DNA of 64,000 bases from contig NC_084672.1 of assembly GCF_028389875.1 (NCBI RefSeq), forward strand, positions 1,075,501-1,139,500, written 5' to 3'. Positions 34,076-47,900 of the stretch are shown in pieces. The stretch comes from Rhea pennata. Lineage: Eukaryota > Chordata > Aves > Rheiformes > Rheidae. The notes under the pieces were generated by a model. That model saw only the letters and a list, made by a program, of their open reading frames with translations. It made no database searches and had not been told where the DNA came from. Each line of letters opens with the position of its first letter. The stretch's first letter is position 1. The translations under genes were made by a program, and so were the position numbers.

Positions 34076-35990
34076 TCACCTCCTGGAAGCGCGCTGGTCG
34101 CCCCGCTCCCGCGGGCTGGGGCCGGGCGGGCGGCACGTGCGGCAGCACTGCGCGCGCACCGTGGCGAGCTGGCATCTTCCCAGGAGCCGCAGCGTCTGGC
34201 AGAAAGTGAAGGTCAGGCGGTCGCGCTGGCAGACGAGGCCTGGCGGGGGAACGGGAGGAGAGCGTTACCGCAGCGCCTTCCGGCACGCCGCGGAGCGCGG
34301 CAGCGGCCGGCGGAGCCGGGGCGAGCGCCCCGGGGATCCCCGGGGGATCGGCGGGATCGCGGGCGCTCGCGTGCCCCGGGATGCGCCGGCCGCGTGCAGG
34401 CGCAGCTCCGGCGCCGTGAGGCCGCCTGTGCCCGCAGCAATTCAGCAGCTTCCTTAAATCCTCCTGCCGCCAGGCCCGAGGTCAAACCCCGGCGGGTGCC
34501 CAAGCCCCGTTCGCCAGCACCGGCCGAGGCGCCCGGGGCCCCGCCGCTGCCGGCCTGGCTCGGAGCCGTCGGTGAAACCCAGCGCCCGCGCGAGCCGGCG
34601 GGAGCGGAGCAAACCCGGCTGGGAGCCGGCGTCCAGCTGCAGCTCAGATTACCGACCGCGGGACAGACCTCTCACCAAACACGCAGCGGTTAGAAGCACA
34701 TGTGGTTGGGTTTGACTGAATGTTTCACTTCCTCCATTTCCACTCTACGTAACGACAAACGTGCCCTTCGTGGAGCCTCCAGTATCTTACACAATTGCCT
34801 GACTCCATTAAATTTTACTAATTTTACTTCCTGTAGAAATGATTACAATAAATTACAATTCTTCTTTTAAAAAGGGCAGACTGGCCCTTCCCAAGGGCGA
34901 CGCTTGGGGCCGACGAGCCGGCGGCTCGGCCGTGGGAGGCCCCTGCTCTGCCGGCCAGGCGAGCGCGCGGCGAGGCCTCACGGGCGGCACGACAAAAACG
35001 GGCTTTCTTCTGGCTCGGGACGCTCTTCGCCGTGGCAGATCCCGGCCGTGGGGACGGGAAGGGGAGCAGCTCGCGGACCGTCGCTCCGTGCTGTCTCTGC
35101 TTGGTGAACAAAAGGGTTTGCTTTGGGAAGGGCCAATGCCCTGATTCCCACAAGAGCGAACGTGATCGTCAGCGGTTAACGCGGCAGATGCCGAACGCGG
35201 TGACGCTTCCTCCCTCCTGTGCGCGGGATGACGCGAGGACGAAGGCCGGGACCGGCAGGAACCGCGGGAACCCCGTGCCCCGGTTTCCCCTCCCGCATGT
35301 GGGCTTGCTGCAATTTAATGCCGTGGATTTGACCCAGGTCTCAGAGAAGTTGCTATAAACCCTTTGCCGTGCCGAGCGCAGGCAGAGGAAGCCCCTCTGG
35401 CAGGGCAGGGGGACGGAGAAGACTGCAGGGATTTGGGAAATGGGAGCAATTTGCTGGCACAGTGCTCCGTCAGGATCACCGTGTATCTCCCGTGGCCGGT
35501 GCCGGGGTGTGCGAGAGCTTCCTGCGTCGCAGCCCGGCTTCGCCTCAATGCCGAGAGCCCCTTCGCAGCGGGACGGTCACGCTGGAAGGCTGCGGGTGTC
35601 GGACACCCTCCCTTGCACGACACATTACCCCTCCTGCCAAACTCATGCACCCCGGCGTCCCTCAGCACTTGTCTCCAAATTCTGCCAGCTGGCACAGGTT
35701 TTCTGCGCTTGCACAGACCCCTGCTCTCACGCACGTACCGCCGAGCGCACGCAGGCCCCTCAGTCTTGCAAAATGAGATTCCTGGGAATGGGATTGTGCG
35801 CTGCCTCCTCCACGCAGCGCTGGTCCCGGCAAAGCCAGGCCAGCCCCGACCTCGCTCACCGCGCAGCGGCGGCTTCCTCGGCCGCTTCTCCCTCACTGCG
35901 GTGGCAGCTGCTCTGGAGCCGGCACCAGGCCGCGACAGCAGAGCACACAGATAGAGGCCTTGAGGCTCAGTGCACGTGCTGCAGGGCACA
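33940..35990. promoter_or_regulatory. CpG-rich region around ADAMTS7 terminal exon
   Basis: Very high CpG from about 33940 to 34680, then 34880-35300 and 35490-35960. The terminal exon of ADAMTS7 sits inside the first. A CpG island over a last coding exon is not a standard promoter for this gene. Long frames here (up to 224 residues) show no recognised family and overlap on both strands. Confidence 0.5.
34076..34239 (-). CDS. ADAMTS7: ADAMTS7 terminal exon, PLAC domain and stop
   Basis: Found by translation in a GC-rich stretch where other frames dominate. Acceptor CTCCCGTTCCCCCGCCAG|GC at 34239; phase 1 matches the TSR8 exon donor 14.8 kb upstream. Encodes [20 protein letters not shown], then [15 protein letters not shown], the six-cysteine PLAC signature, and a basic tail ending DQRASRR before TGA at 34078-34076. 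PLAC domains close many ADAMTS and papilin-like proteins. Confidence 0.95.
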
Positions 35991-38900
35991 ACTCTAGCGA
36001 GTCGTAATCCTAAAGTACCTTCAGAGCCGGATGAGAAATAAAAACCCCATCACACACCAGCCTGGAGCAACTTCCGCGCCACACACAAAGGTTTCCGATG
36101 GCAGGAGAGCGCGCACCAGCCGGTATTTGAACTGCACGTTAAAATGCACAGGTTTACAGCCTCTGTTTAATGCACTTATCTCACTCATTTAACCATGTAA
36201 AACCATTTCACCTTTGCAGGATTTGGTAATCATTTACTCTTCAACAGCATATGACCCCTGTTAACTCACACTGCCAGACACGTGCTTCCTGCGGGATTTG
36301 TACAGTCACGGCGTTTTGGATTGCTGGTTTTGAAAGGGAGAAGACAGCAAGGGCTCCTGGCAGGCCCCTGGGGTTAGTTAATGCGTTGCAGTGAACAGAA
36401 TAAATGTAACACAGGTAAAAAGCCAAGGAATTTAGGAAAACTCTGTTGAAAATATGCTACGTATTGCGAGGAACCTAAGCAGCACTTTGATATTTAGTGC
36501 TCTGGTCCAGGGGCTGCTGCTGCCTGCTTTTATGGTTTTAGTAGGCAGCCAGTGCACCCTGCTGTGCTGGTTTCTGCTCATGAGCCTCCTGCTTATCAGA
36601 ACCGTCTTCCTAGAAAGTTATTTATGGATCAAAACCAATTTACCTCCTAGCTTCTCTTGAATGAGCTGAGAAGGTTATGCTTCTCAAGTCCCTGGAAGAT
36701 AACTGTCCAGGACTCAAACATGTTTCAGCTCTTCTCTGATTCCTTTCCAGCACTCTGGAGGCTGATACGGAAACCCAGTAACTGCATTACTGCAAGCTAT
36801 ATACACACCTCAGACCATCTGCCTGCTTCTAGGTGTTGTTTCTCTCCGTACTGTTATGTGCGAAGGTGGGATCCTACCGCACAACCAAACCTCAGCTGGG
36901 CGTAGCAGCGGGTGCAGGTTCGGCACCCCCTTCGCTACAGTGACTGCGCTAACCAGCTTACTGGCCTCAGACAGACCCTGGGGCAGGACTATGGTTTTCA
37001 AAAGCATTTTTATAAAATGAAGTCAATGGGAGTTGTTGACTGCTAATCACTTTTCCAGATCAGACCATACTTAGGTTTAATTTAGTGTCTTGACATTGGT
37101 GTATGCGTGCGTGTGTGTGTTGGGCTGGAAATCTTGGCTGAGCTTCTGGTTCTTCCTTGGAATTTGTTCTTAGGCTAGGGAAGCTGTATCATGTACTTAA
37201 TTTTTGCAGTTCTTCAGGGAGGGTCCATAAGGAATTAATCGAATTTTCATTTAATCCTTTTATTGTTACTTTGTCTATTAAAAATTTTCTTCATAATCCT
37301 AACACTTTGAGCATACACTCCAATCTTCAAGTTTATGCCAAATTTTAGTCTAATAAAATAGCCTAAAGCAGGGCTGTTAAAACCCAGGCTAAGTCAGCAC
37401 ATCAGAAATTGAAAACCCAAACTTTCCGGGTTGTTTTTTTAAGTTGGTGAGGAAGTCGCTTTAAATTTCATTTAAGCTTCTGCCATACAGACCTAAGCAT
37501 TTACTTTTATGCTAGGGAAAAATAAACTTCCTGGTACAGGTTTTGTAAAAACAAGGAAAGGTTGAGTTTAGAGCTGAGCTAGCAAAATGAGGGAATTAAG
37601 CTCCTGACCTCTGGCCTTTGCGATGCTCTCAGTGCCAGTTCCAAATTTAACATGTATTATCCCTGGCTACTGCTTCTTCCCTGGCCTGACGTACCCTCCT
37701 TTGGGAACGAATGCTGGGGAAGCTATCACAGTTAGCAACTTTATGGTAGCTAGCATTAGAGATGGAGTAACTGCTCAGCATGCATATGCTGTACGCTTAA
37801 ATACAGTGCTTGTCTCACCTCTATAGCTCATTTCCTCATAGGTAACGCTGTCCCAGCACAGCTTCGGCACTCAGAGCCCTCCCTGACGGCCCTGCGGCTC
37901 TGCAGCGCCGCCGATTCCAGCCAGCTGTCAGAAGGCATTAGGAAAACAAGGAATTTATTTATGCATCTCACATACCGTGAGACTCACTGGTGTTTACATG
38001 ATACGTCCAGTCTTTGCTTTCCCCTTGTGCCATGAGAAAGCAAATCTCTGCTGGAGTAATTAACCCCTGATAAAGCCGCCTCCCTCTGTCACCGCGGGCA
38101 TCACCACGCCGTGCAGGGCCTGGGAGCTGCGGGACGGCTGCCCCGGCCACGCGGCTGGCTTGCTTGCACTGAGAAAAGAGAACTTGGTTTGGGAGAAGCA
38201 AATCAAAGATTTTCAGACTGGGAAGCAGGCTGTGCGTGAGGGAGGTGGAAGTAACTGGATGGATCAAATGCGTTTTGCTGCAAAGGAGGGCTCAGCTCCC
38301 GCTTCCGAGAACCAGGGCAGCCGTTCGGGCTGCCAGCGCCAGGGACGCGGCTCCCCACTCCTGATGCAGCCGCAACGCGTGGGTCTGGCTGCTCTCACGC
38401 TGTGCTCAACCGCCGCTTCATGCGACCGCTGCCTTGGCAGGCTGCTTAACTAATCTTAACTAATCTGTTAAGGGTGCTGTTCCTCTTTAAGGCAGCTCTA
38501 TCTTTTCACCCTGCAGAAAAATTCCCCCTGCAGAGACAGAGAGACTGTGCACGCAGACTAGGCCAGTAGCTTTTAAGAAGTTCAGAGGGATCATCCTTTT
38601 CGCAGAGTCTGTGGATCCAAAGACAGACAGAAGTTCTCATTTCCTAAGAGCTGATGCAGACCCGGAACTGCAGGACTTGTCCTGCACTCATGAGAAATGA
38701 ATGCGTTGTCTTTCACCTCATTCTTAGGAACAAAGAGAGGGAGAAAAAGCCACTCTGCTTAAATGAGTTGCTGAACATGATCCCACGGCTGCCTCTCCAA
38801 AATATAAAATCAATTTAAATATGCCGTATCCAACACTTCTCAAAGCTGCTGCAGCATTAACTCCACAAAAAGCAAACAATCTCCTTACAGCAAATGAGGC

Positions 38901-41900
38901 TTGAGCAAATAGCCATTTTGCATCTACAAATTCTTTGATTCTTTTGCTTCTATTTTTTTACACAAAGATTAAAAAGGATAATGGTGTTTGGCAGCACTGC
39001 TCTATTTCAAGATCAAGGGAAACTGAATCTATGGGAAGAGGACAAGGAGTGTGACTGCTTGAAGTGGGGCAGGGAGCAAGTCTTAATGCATGACTGAGTT
39101 CACTTATTCCTCATGCCATGGGTAAAGCACTCCTTTATTTCTGGCCTTGCTTTCCTGATCTTAGCACTTCAAGGCCAAGCCCAATATCCTCTCCATTAAA
39201 GGAATTTCTTCGGTCATCAAGTTACTGGCGAGCATCCTGGCTGTTCTTTTCTGTACTTCTCTATGCACAAATCTGAACACAGATTTGGTAAGTGCTGCTT
39301 TGCTGCTGCAATACTTAATGCTGTTTTCTGTTCTTAACCTGAACCTGGGCCACGCTGCATTGCAGGGTCATCCCGAGGTGTCTAGCCCAAGCAGTAAGCA
39401 CACCTCTGCAGTGCAACTGCTCGCTCTCTCCTGCTCCAGCCCCGTGTCCCTGGCAGGTCTGCGCTGTGCCGTGTGTGGGTCTGGAGAGGGATCTCTCCAA
39501 TAAACAGCACCAAGCAGCTCTGAAAATCAGTATCTACCCATCCAAAAACCCCCAAACGACACAGTCTGGACAAACAGGCAGCCAGGAACTATGGCAGCTC
39601 CTGTCCTACTTCCAGCTCTTGCCTCATGCCCTATACCTCACCCCAAAAGGGGAGCAAGGAAAATATGCCTTTGATGTATTGTAGGATGTTTTCAAAACAG
39701 TTAAGTAAGGGTTAATCTTTTGTTGTTCAGATTAGGCTTTGCTTCCTCCCTGAAAGGCTCTTATCAAAAGCTTTGGAAAGAGGCTCCCTTATAGGCAGCC
39801 AGCAAAGGAGCCCCATGGCTGCGACCAGCCCCAGTCCGGCCGGGTCCTCCCGAAGCTCCCTGGACATTCATGCCCCGTGAGGAAAGCACAAGATAAACAG
39901 ATGCTTTCAGCCTCCTAATTGGTTGCACTGGACACTTAGGTCCATTGTGGTTTACGCTTTCTAAAGGTTAAATGTATTTAGAGCTGGCCAAGGAGGAGGG
40001 GAAGTGAAACATCTTCACAGCAGCTTATCAAAACCAAGGTCGTTTACGTAAGAAGTATGCAGGCATTATAATAAGCAAAAATCTACTGTTCTCACTTGGG
40101 AAAGGAAACATGCCTTTGCTGTTCCACGTGCGTGATGAGTATTACATTTTTTTTCTTACATTACCACTCAGTGGCCAAGTGCTTAACTGGAACTAGTTTG
40201 CTGCACAAAGTCGTGGGACTGAGAATGAACCATTATTGGAAGTGTTAAGCAAGACACCTACAGTAAATTTACTGCTTTGTTTATATATTTGCATCAACTT
40301 GTTCAACAGAAACTGCCAATATAGTGGGTGTCTGAACAGACTATGACTAGCTATTTTATGGAAAGCACATTCGCAGATAAATCTAAAATGTGTGACGTTC
40401 ATTGCTTCTAAATTTAATAAAAATAGGGAATCCTGTTCCAAGTACCTATTCTCCATTGACTGCTGTTGTTGAATAGCAGTAAATAAAGGGAGGTTAATGA
40501 CTCATTCAGCATTACTTCCCTGTCTTGCAAGTAGGATACAGACTTACACGCTCAAATGATAGAGAAAATTAGAATTTGTTGCAATTATTTCTAGTATGTA
40601 TCCCTTGTGGACAAATTTAGCCATATACAGAACTACAAATAATTTCATTTCCCTACTCAAAGCAAGAAGGAATATAATGTTTAATTGCTAATTAATTCGG
40701 AGGCAACTAGAAATGCAGCTGAACACTACAATTAGCCTGAAACACAGGAAACAGCTGAAGAAGCACAGGACATGGTGTGTCCATGCGTCTGTGATTCACC
40801 CAACTGCATCTTTCGTGCAGGAGAATCGCCTGGGAAGACTTCTCCCACCAGACCGCACACACCGTGTTGCATCGCTCTGGTCGCAGACTGACCGGACTCC
40901 ATCCTAAATCCAGAGCTCCTTGCGCCAACTGCTCCCGTTGGGACACAACTCTGAATTTCCTTCCTTCCCGTTGGTTTGAAACCTTTGTCTAATTTCCAGA
41001 GTAACTGTGTCTATGGCCGGTTTATACGTATTTGTTCTTGTGACAACAGTATTCTTTACCTTAATCTCTTTCCTTCTCCAGTATTTAATGCCTGATATAT
41101 TTAGGGGGAACAATTCCATAAATCCCCCTCTAACATGTCCTTGCCAGGCTATAGAATCGGTGCTCTTTTAGCCCGTTCTCCCAGCTGGAATGTGCCTGCT
41201 TGGCTTTAATTTGGGCAAGTTTCACACCTTCAGGGTATCAAATCTGGAGAAACCAGCATGAGGGCAATAACGAGTTTTGTGAGATTGACCATGCTGAGCA
41301 AGGCCCTTTTCAGACAAAAACAAGGACAAGGCTCATGCGGGTGGGAGTCCTCGTCCCACATCTCTTGGGCTGCCTTTGTTCAGACGGGAGGAAGAGCACT
41401 GGCGGCTCCTCACCCCCCTCCTAATCCTGGCACCACTCACGTCCCAGAAAAACCTTTTTAGGAAGATCTGTCACTGTCTCCATCAGTGAGAGGTGTAGAC
41501 ATGGGACTGCAGTGTAACTGTTAAATCTCCTTTAGCAAGTAATGCTGATGGGGACAGGGGAGAAAGGGAACAGACCTAGCTGCAAAAGGCACCCATTAGC
41601 AGGGAGTTTTAGTAAAGTGAGGTATTGATTGACAGGGCATGTTAATGGCCTTCTCTACACCTACTCTCCAAATTACCCAGTATGTTTATACTGCTGAACA
41701 GGATAACAATGCTGAGACATCCCAGCTGCAGGTCTAAACTCTTCGGTATCAGTTGATCTTCCCTCCTGACACTCTTTGCAGAGGCATTTTGCAGTAGATC
41801 CTAATTAGAAACCTCCTCACTGCAACACAGAAATATTTATACTAAGCAGTCCCTCAAGACAAGGGCCCGCTGCTGAGCTGCTTTTGTAAAAAGCTACACC

Positions 41901-44900
41901 TTTGAAATATGCATTTAAAGAAAAGATCTGATCTCTCCAGGTTTAGCTGTTACAGAGATAAAGGCAAGATGGAAAAATAAACCCAGGAAAAAGATGGGTC
42001 TAACCCATTGAGAAGGACTTGATTACTATGCTGCCTTTCTTAGTGATGTCCTCTGCTGTCCTGGCGCTCTGCACAGAGAGAAAACAGCTCCCAGTGAGAG
42101 GAAAAACACTCAGACATTTCAGAGCAATGTGTTTCTTTCCCCAAGTCCCCATGGCCATGAGCAATTTCCAGCCCTCCCCACTCTGCCTCACCACTGCCTG
42201 ATGACCAGTGTGCACTGCACAGCCAGCCCTGGGAGCACTGGCCACTTCAGCAGCAGCTCTTGGGCATCTTGGACACAGAGCAGATGCAGCCTGGGTGAAG
42301 CATGCTGTGTGCACCAAGTGTGCTCCTTGGGCTCCGCAATGCGGTGCTGCACCCACTGACACATGAAATGAGGTCGGTTTTCTCTGTGGACCCACGAAGC
42401 TGGAGCTGAGGTATGCATGCTGCTGGCTGGGATGCTCCAAGAGGGCAAAGAACAACGTGGGTCAAGCCAGGTTAGAGCTGTAAACACACCTTTACTGGTT
42501 ACTCTTTCTGGAGCATGTGTAACTGCTCCTCTATTCCCTCCTCTCTATTCCTCCTCTATTCCCTCCACTATTTAAACGAGGTTAGCAAGCCGGGGGTCTG
42601 TGCCATGCAGACTGCCCTGCTCCTCCTAAAGATGATTCCAGCTCCTCTCTCCTCTGTCAGCTGGCCATGTCCCTTGGCTGCAGTCATGGACACACGAAGG
42701 AGTTATTTTGTCTTTGACGTTGTCTGAACAAAAGAAATCATGCACACAAAATGACTACACATCTCTGGCATTCACAGTGCCAAAAGGGCTGTTTCTCTGC
42801 TTACCCATTAGTATTCTCCTCTAATATAAAGTAACTACTGCTTTTGTGTTTTAAAAGCACTGAACCTGCTAGATAAAAAGGTTTCTGTTGTTCCGAGTGC
42901 TCACATGGGACCTGCTTCCCAGCTCATTTCCAAGATGAATATAAAATCAAGTGTAATATTATAGCACAGAAATAAACATACTGTGTTTTTTTCCTTAGTT
43001 TCCTGAATATGAGCTACAAGGAATGATAATTGTGTAGCAGCACTGCTTGGGCTCAGAGCATAGGCATGGATGGAAGTCAGACAGCAACAAGCTTTCCTGG
43101 GACAAACGCTGTCCTTATCTCTCTGGCAGCCTTGTCCGTATTCCTGCAAATCTGTTCCTGCTCTTATCGTCTAGGAGCTGTTGTCAAAAGGAGAGTCGTC
43201 TTTCTTGCTGCCCTGGAAGCGAGCTAGGAACAGCAGGGCTTTCCTTGCTGTCATTCGCACATTTAAAAGCGAGGCTCAGCTAAGCGATCGGGGATGCTGC
43301 ACCTCTGCACAGCTCCTGGTATGTGATGTCTGGGTGAGGTCAGATGAATTTTGGGGCTGGAAGCTGAATTCCATCATTTGAAAAGTGTATGTTTTCCATT
43401 CACTCACAGACAGCTGTTCTGTAGGTGTTTTTCTTCTGCTCCCTCCAAGAGTTTCCTTCCCTTGGGCGAGGGCAAAGGCAGCTCCTTTCTCACGCTGGTT
43501 TCGTCCCGGGTGTGCTTAGAGCAGCTCCTGCCCCCCAGGAGGGCATGCTAAGCATCTCTCTCAGCCCAGTGCAAAGGCAGATATGAGTGGATGATTGTTT
43601 GTGCAAAAGAAACATGGAGTTTAAGTGGTTTCTGAAAGGCTAAGGAGCATCTCTAGATGCCGCTTCACAGCGCCAGGGCACCCTGCAAGGGACCCCATGC
43701 CAGTCCGAAGGCGAAGGGCAGCAGCCGGCTGCTCCTGCGCGGGCACCAGCTGGGGCTGCAGAGTCTGCGTCCAGCTCCCAGCTCTCAGGCAGAGCCTCCT
43801 GCCCAGGATCACATTTGTTTGTGTTCCTCATCTTTGTCAGAACAAAATACATGTCCTCAGGCTTGCTGGGACATTGCAAGGACTCATCCACGTGCCAGCC
43901 GGGCTCAAAAGCTCCAGTGCTGGAGCCATCTGAGGACACAGACATCCTTATCTTTTTTTGCTCACAGCTGGATGCAGCTGTTAAATTATAGGCACATTTA
44001 AAAATAACATCTGTGTAATCATCAATTAATTTATAACCTAATGACATAGCAGGATTCTGCTTTTAATTAATTCTGACCTTCTTTAATTGAAGAGAGCTGA
44101 TTACCAGTGAGATGTTTGTTTATGTTTGATCTATTCTGCCTCTTTTAAAAATTAATTTCACCGTGTTTTTAACATTAAACTCTACTGGGCATATTTGCAT
44201 TTTTAAGTCCCACGTGATCATAATTGCTCACAAAGAGAAATATATGGTTTTGCTGGTATCATTGCACTTCATTTTACAGATAGAGTCTCCTTGTACTTCT
44301 AACATAAACATCTGAATCAATGCAGTCTTCATTAATCTTGTGCAGTAAAGTTCCTTTAAAACACAGGAAAGGGCTATAGTTTACGTTCATGCCTTTTCTG
44401 AGAGCCTTTGCTTGTGGATTTACACATCTGTGATTTCCTGCCATGTGGAAGTTTTGTTCCTCTTCATAGTTTGGCAGTTTGAAATGTTTGGATTTCCAAT
44501 AGGCATTTCCTGCCCTGAGGTATAGCTAGAGCATTTACAGCATTTCTAATCTAGAACTTTAACACTTTTAATAGATACTTGTGCACTTCCTACATATCTA
44601 AATTGTTATTCTGGTACAACCTTGACTATGCAGAGTGTTCACATGGCTCTCATCACTGAGGCAAGGAAATTTTCTCTTGATAAAAATAGCAGGAACCATA
44701 CACTGATCCTGGAGCAAGCCTGACTAGTTATTTCTTAAATATTGAACTGCCCAACAGAATTGTAAATGTAGCCAGGTCAGGCGGCTGCCAAAGAGGAGAC
44801 GGGAGCACGGCGGTCCCAAAGCTCCTGGCATCCCTGCAAGACTGCTCTGGGGAACACAGATGCCAGCTCGCAACAGCTGACTTCAGCTGAAGCTTAGGGG

Positions 44901-47900
44901 GCTTTTAGAAAGCAGAAGGAAATTCTTCTCTGTGGGCTGAAAAGGAGCAATTTAATGATTAAAAGAATTGCAATGGCCAGTGGTGGCAACCTCTACTGTA
45001 AAGCCCTATGCCCTGCATAGAGGTAAGCATCTTCTCCACTCATCACACAGTGCTGGGGCTGAATTACAGAAATTGGAAGGAAGTGCTTCAGTCTTCTCCA
45101 GAAGAGGTTTTAAGAGGAAAACTGCTCTCCAGCCACATCATGAATGCCTCTACGTGGTACTCAGTTTTGTCTGGGGATCCTCCCAGTGCTGCGCTGACCA
45201 GGCCCAGCTGCCTCCCACTGCACTGAAGATTCACCAGAACAGTCCTTGTAGGTAGCAGGAGCCATGAAAAGGAAAAAAACAGTCCTGCAGGCACCGTGTT
45301 TCTCCAGGGGAACCTCCCTCATCGAGACCACAACAGCAGGGAAGGCATGAGTTTCAACCACTGTAAAAATGGGTTTCCTTTCATAAATGAATGAAATGGC
45401 AAATGAATGAAGTTGCTCTGATTTACTTTCAGTCTTGTGAAAGTCCCAAAATTAGCTTGAGGCAGTTACTGAGATGTAAAAATGCCTGAATTACTTTTCT
45501 GATTGCCTCCTTTATGGATTTTTTTTCCCTCACTGAATAATATGGTCAGTACAGAAGCTATTTGAAACGATGAGAGTAAGTAACTACAGGACGACGCTCA
45601 CATCCCACATCCAGAGGGAGATCCGGCCTGGAAGCAGCAGGGCAGTCTGCACAGTCTGTCCGTCTGTCTGTCCGGGTGTGCCACACGGCGACCGCCAAGC
45701 TCCTTGTCCTAGGGCACAGGTAGCACGCGGTCTGCCCACACGTGCTGCGCTAGCTCTCTGGCCGCTTTTTGTTAAATAAAACTCCTGAGGGTTTAATGTT
45801 TCTTTCTGGGCAGACAAAAAGCTTTTTTCCAGGCACATTAAAAAGATAAGGTTCATTAATGATTAACATGCTATTATCAGTGACATCTAATCCACTCATT
45901 ATATTGCTTTTCATTTTAAGTGCTGTTAACCCTTGCAGCCCACAGAGATTTCTGGCTAATAGGAAACTGCCTGATACCACAGCACATATTTCTCTGAGGG
46001 AAGGTGAAAGGAGAAAGAAATAAACCAAGTGCCTGTGATATGGGAGAGCATTGTGTCTGCAGCCAGAGAGGTAGCTAAGCTAGCAGAGAGTCTGCATTGC
46101 TCAGACTGAAGATGGGACTAAGTCACAAGCATCTATGCAAGCATACCCAAAGACCCTCAAGGGTCTGGGCTTTTATGTGATTTTCCAGTGGTTAGTCTAT
46201 GCTTGTTTTAAAAGTCTTATGTTATGGGACTTTATCACTAAACAGCTTTCTGATGGTTACAGGGCTTAATCTGACATTTAATTCTGGCTTCTATTCTCTG
46301 AATTGCACATTACTGTTATGTCACCTCACATGCCCCATGCACATACTTCCAGTTGGCCATTCAGGTGTGTGCTCTACCAGTTCCTGTGCTGGTGTGGAGC
46401 TGCTGGCTCTGACAATGATTGCCAGTTCATAGTTCTGCTGGTAAAAGCACACTGAGCCCCCTAATGTCTGAATGCTCTGACGTTTATAGATGGTTTTAAT
46501 GTTCTGACTTAAATATTGATTAGCTAAATTAGCCTTTTACTGTTTGTGTAGAAAACACTCCCTCCAGCTTGCAATCAATGTCGAATGCTTCTTCTGAACT
46601 GCCTCCAATCTTGCTACATCTTGGCTCCTAGAACAAAGTGAGCTCTTCTGAGTGTTGCCTCCCAGCTCATCCTACTGCAGCATGAATACAGACCTGTCTT
46701 TCTCTTTCTTGACATCCTGCACTGTGTCCCAACTGCTAATGAGCCTCCCACTTTTACACACAGGGCTCTTTCAGTGTTACAGCTTTCATGTTTTCTGCTT
46801 CCCACTAACTGACTGCATGCAGCTTATCTTTCCACAGATACTGTGATTTTTTTAGCAGAGTGACTCTCATTCTGTTTTTCCTTTCTCTTTTTCAACCTCT
46901 CTCAACACTACCCTTGCTGTAGTTGCCATCAGTTCTCTGCATAGCAGCATCCCTGAATGTCATTAGCACATGCCAACTCTGGAGCTTGACACTGTGCTGT
47001 CCATAATCAGCCTGGTTTCTGGCCCAGCAGCAAGTTCAAAATCCACGTGATTATGCTCCTCCTTGTGCCAAACTGATTTAATGTTGCAGATATGGGGAGA
47101 GATCACATCAATTTCTCTCCTTGGCTTGGTGTACACCATATCTCAATCTACTGCCTTCCCTCTATTTACTTATTTAGTATTTCAAACAGAAGAGCAATCA
47201 AGGCTGTCTGAATGGAATAGTTCTTGATAAACTCTGACTACTCCCTGTCCTGAGTGGTGAAGCTTAGGAAAGCAGGAACTCTGAACGTGCCCAGCCAGAG
47301 GGTTGTGCTCAGAGCAGCTGCGGGAATGGGTGAAAAGGGCCGGCAGCCCTCCTGCCCGCCTGGCTGGGTGCAGCCCCCGTGCACAGCTCTCCCCAGCACC
47401 TGGCACTGCTCACTGCTGTTCCCCACCTCTCCCTCGGCACTTGCCGCCGCACGGGCGTTCTCTCCTGGGCGAAGCCCAACGGCCCGACCCGGGAACTGAG
47501 TGGCACTGCTCTGCCAGCCAGCTGGGAGAGCATGGCACATGTCCTGCCCGTGGAAAAAGTAATTGAATTTTGCTTGTCCATCAGCACTGCCAGTTAGCCC
47601 TCCTCCACATTATCCTGAAGGATTCACAAGTTGAAATTTGGGGAGAAGAAAAATAAAGAATGAATCTAAACTTAGCTAGGGAAAACACTTGCAGTTACTA
47701 GACCCAAAAAGGGATCGAGATCTTATATGCCCTTGAATTCAAGTCACAGCGTGGCTCAGAGGAGACCAAACAGAGCACACATGCAGTGCAAATCACACCT
47801 ACCAAATGCCAGCTAACACAGCGCCATTTAAAAGTCATTAGCCCACAATATGCCAAATAATAGTGTGCTACATCTCTTTATATTGCTGTGTGCCCCTATA

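Noticed and set aside
33753-34286. 177-residue minus frame over the ADAMTS7 terminal exon
   Set aside because: It is the wrong frame; the PLAC cysteines are read in another frame that ends at 34076.
35315-35997. Overlapping frames of 185-224 residues on both strands
   Set aside because: High GC lowers stop-codon frequency; the frames overlap one another on both strands and have no known motif.
36454-36660. Small hydrophobic 68-residue frame (candidate membrane peptide)
   Set aside because: Isolated, inside the ADAMTS7 last intron on the opposite strand, with no promoter or similarity evidence.
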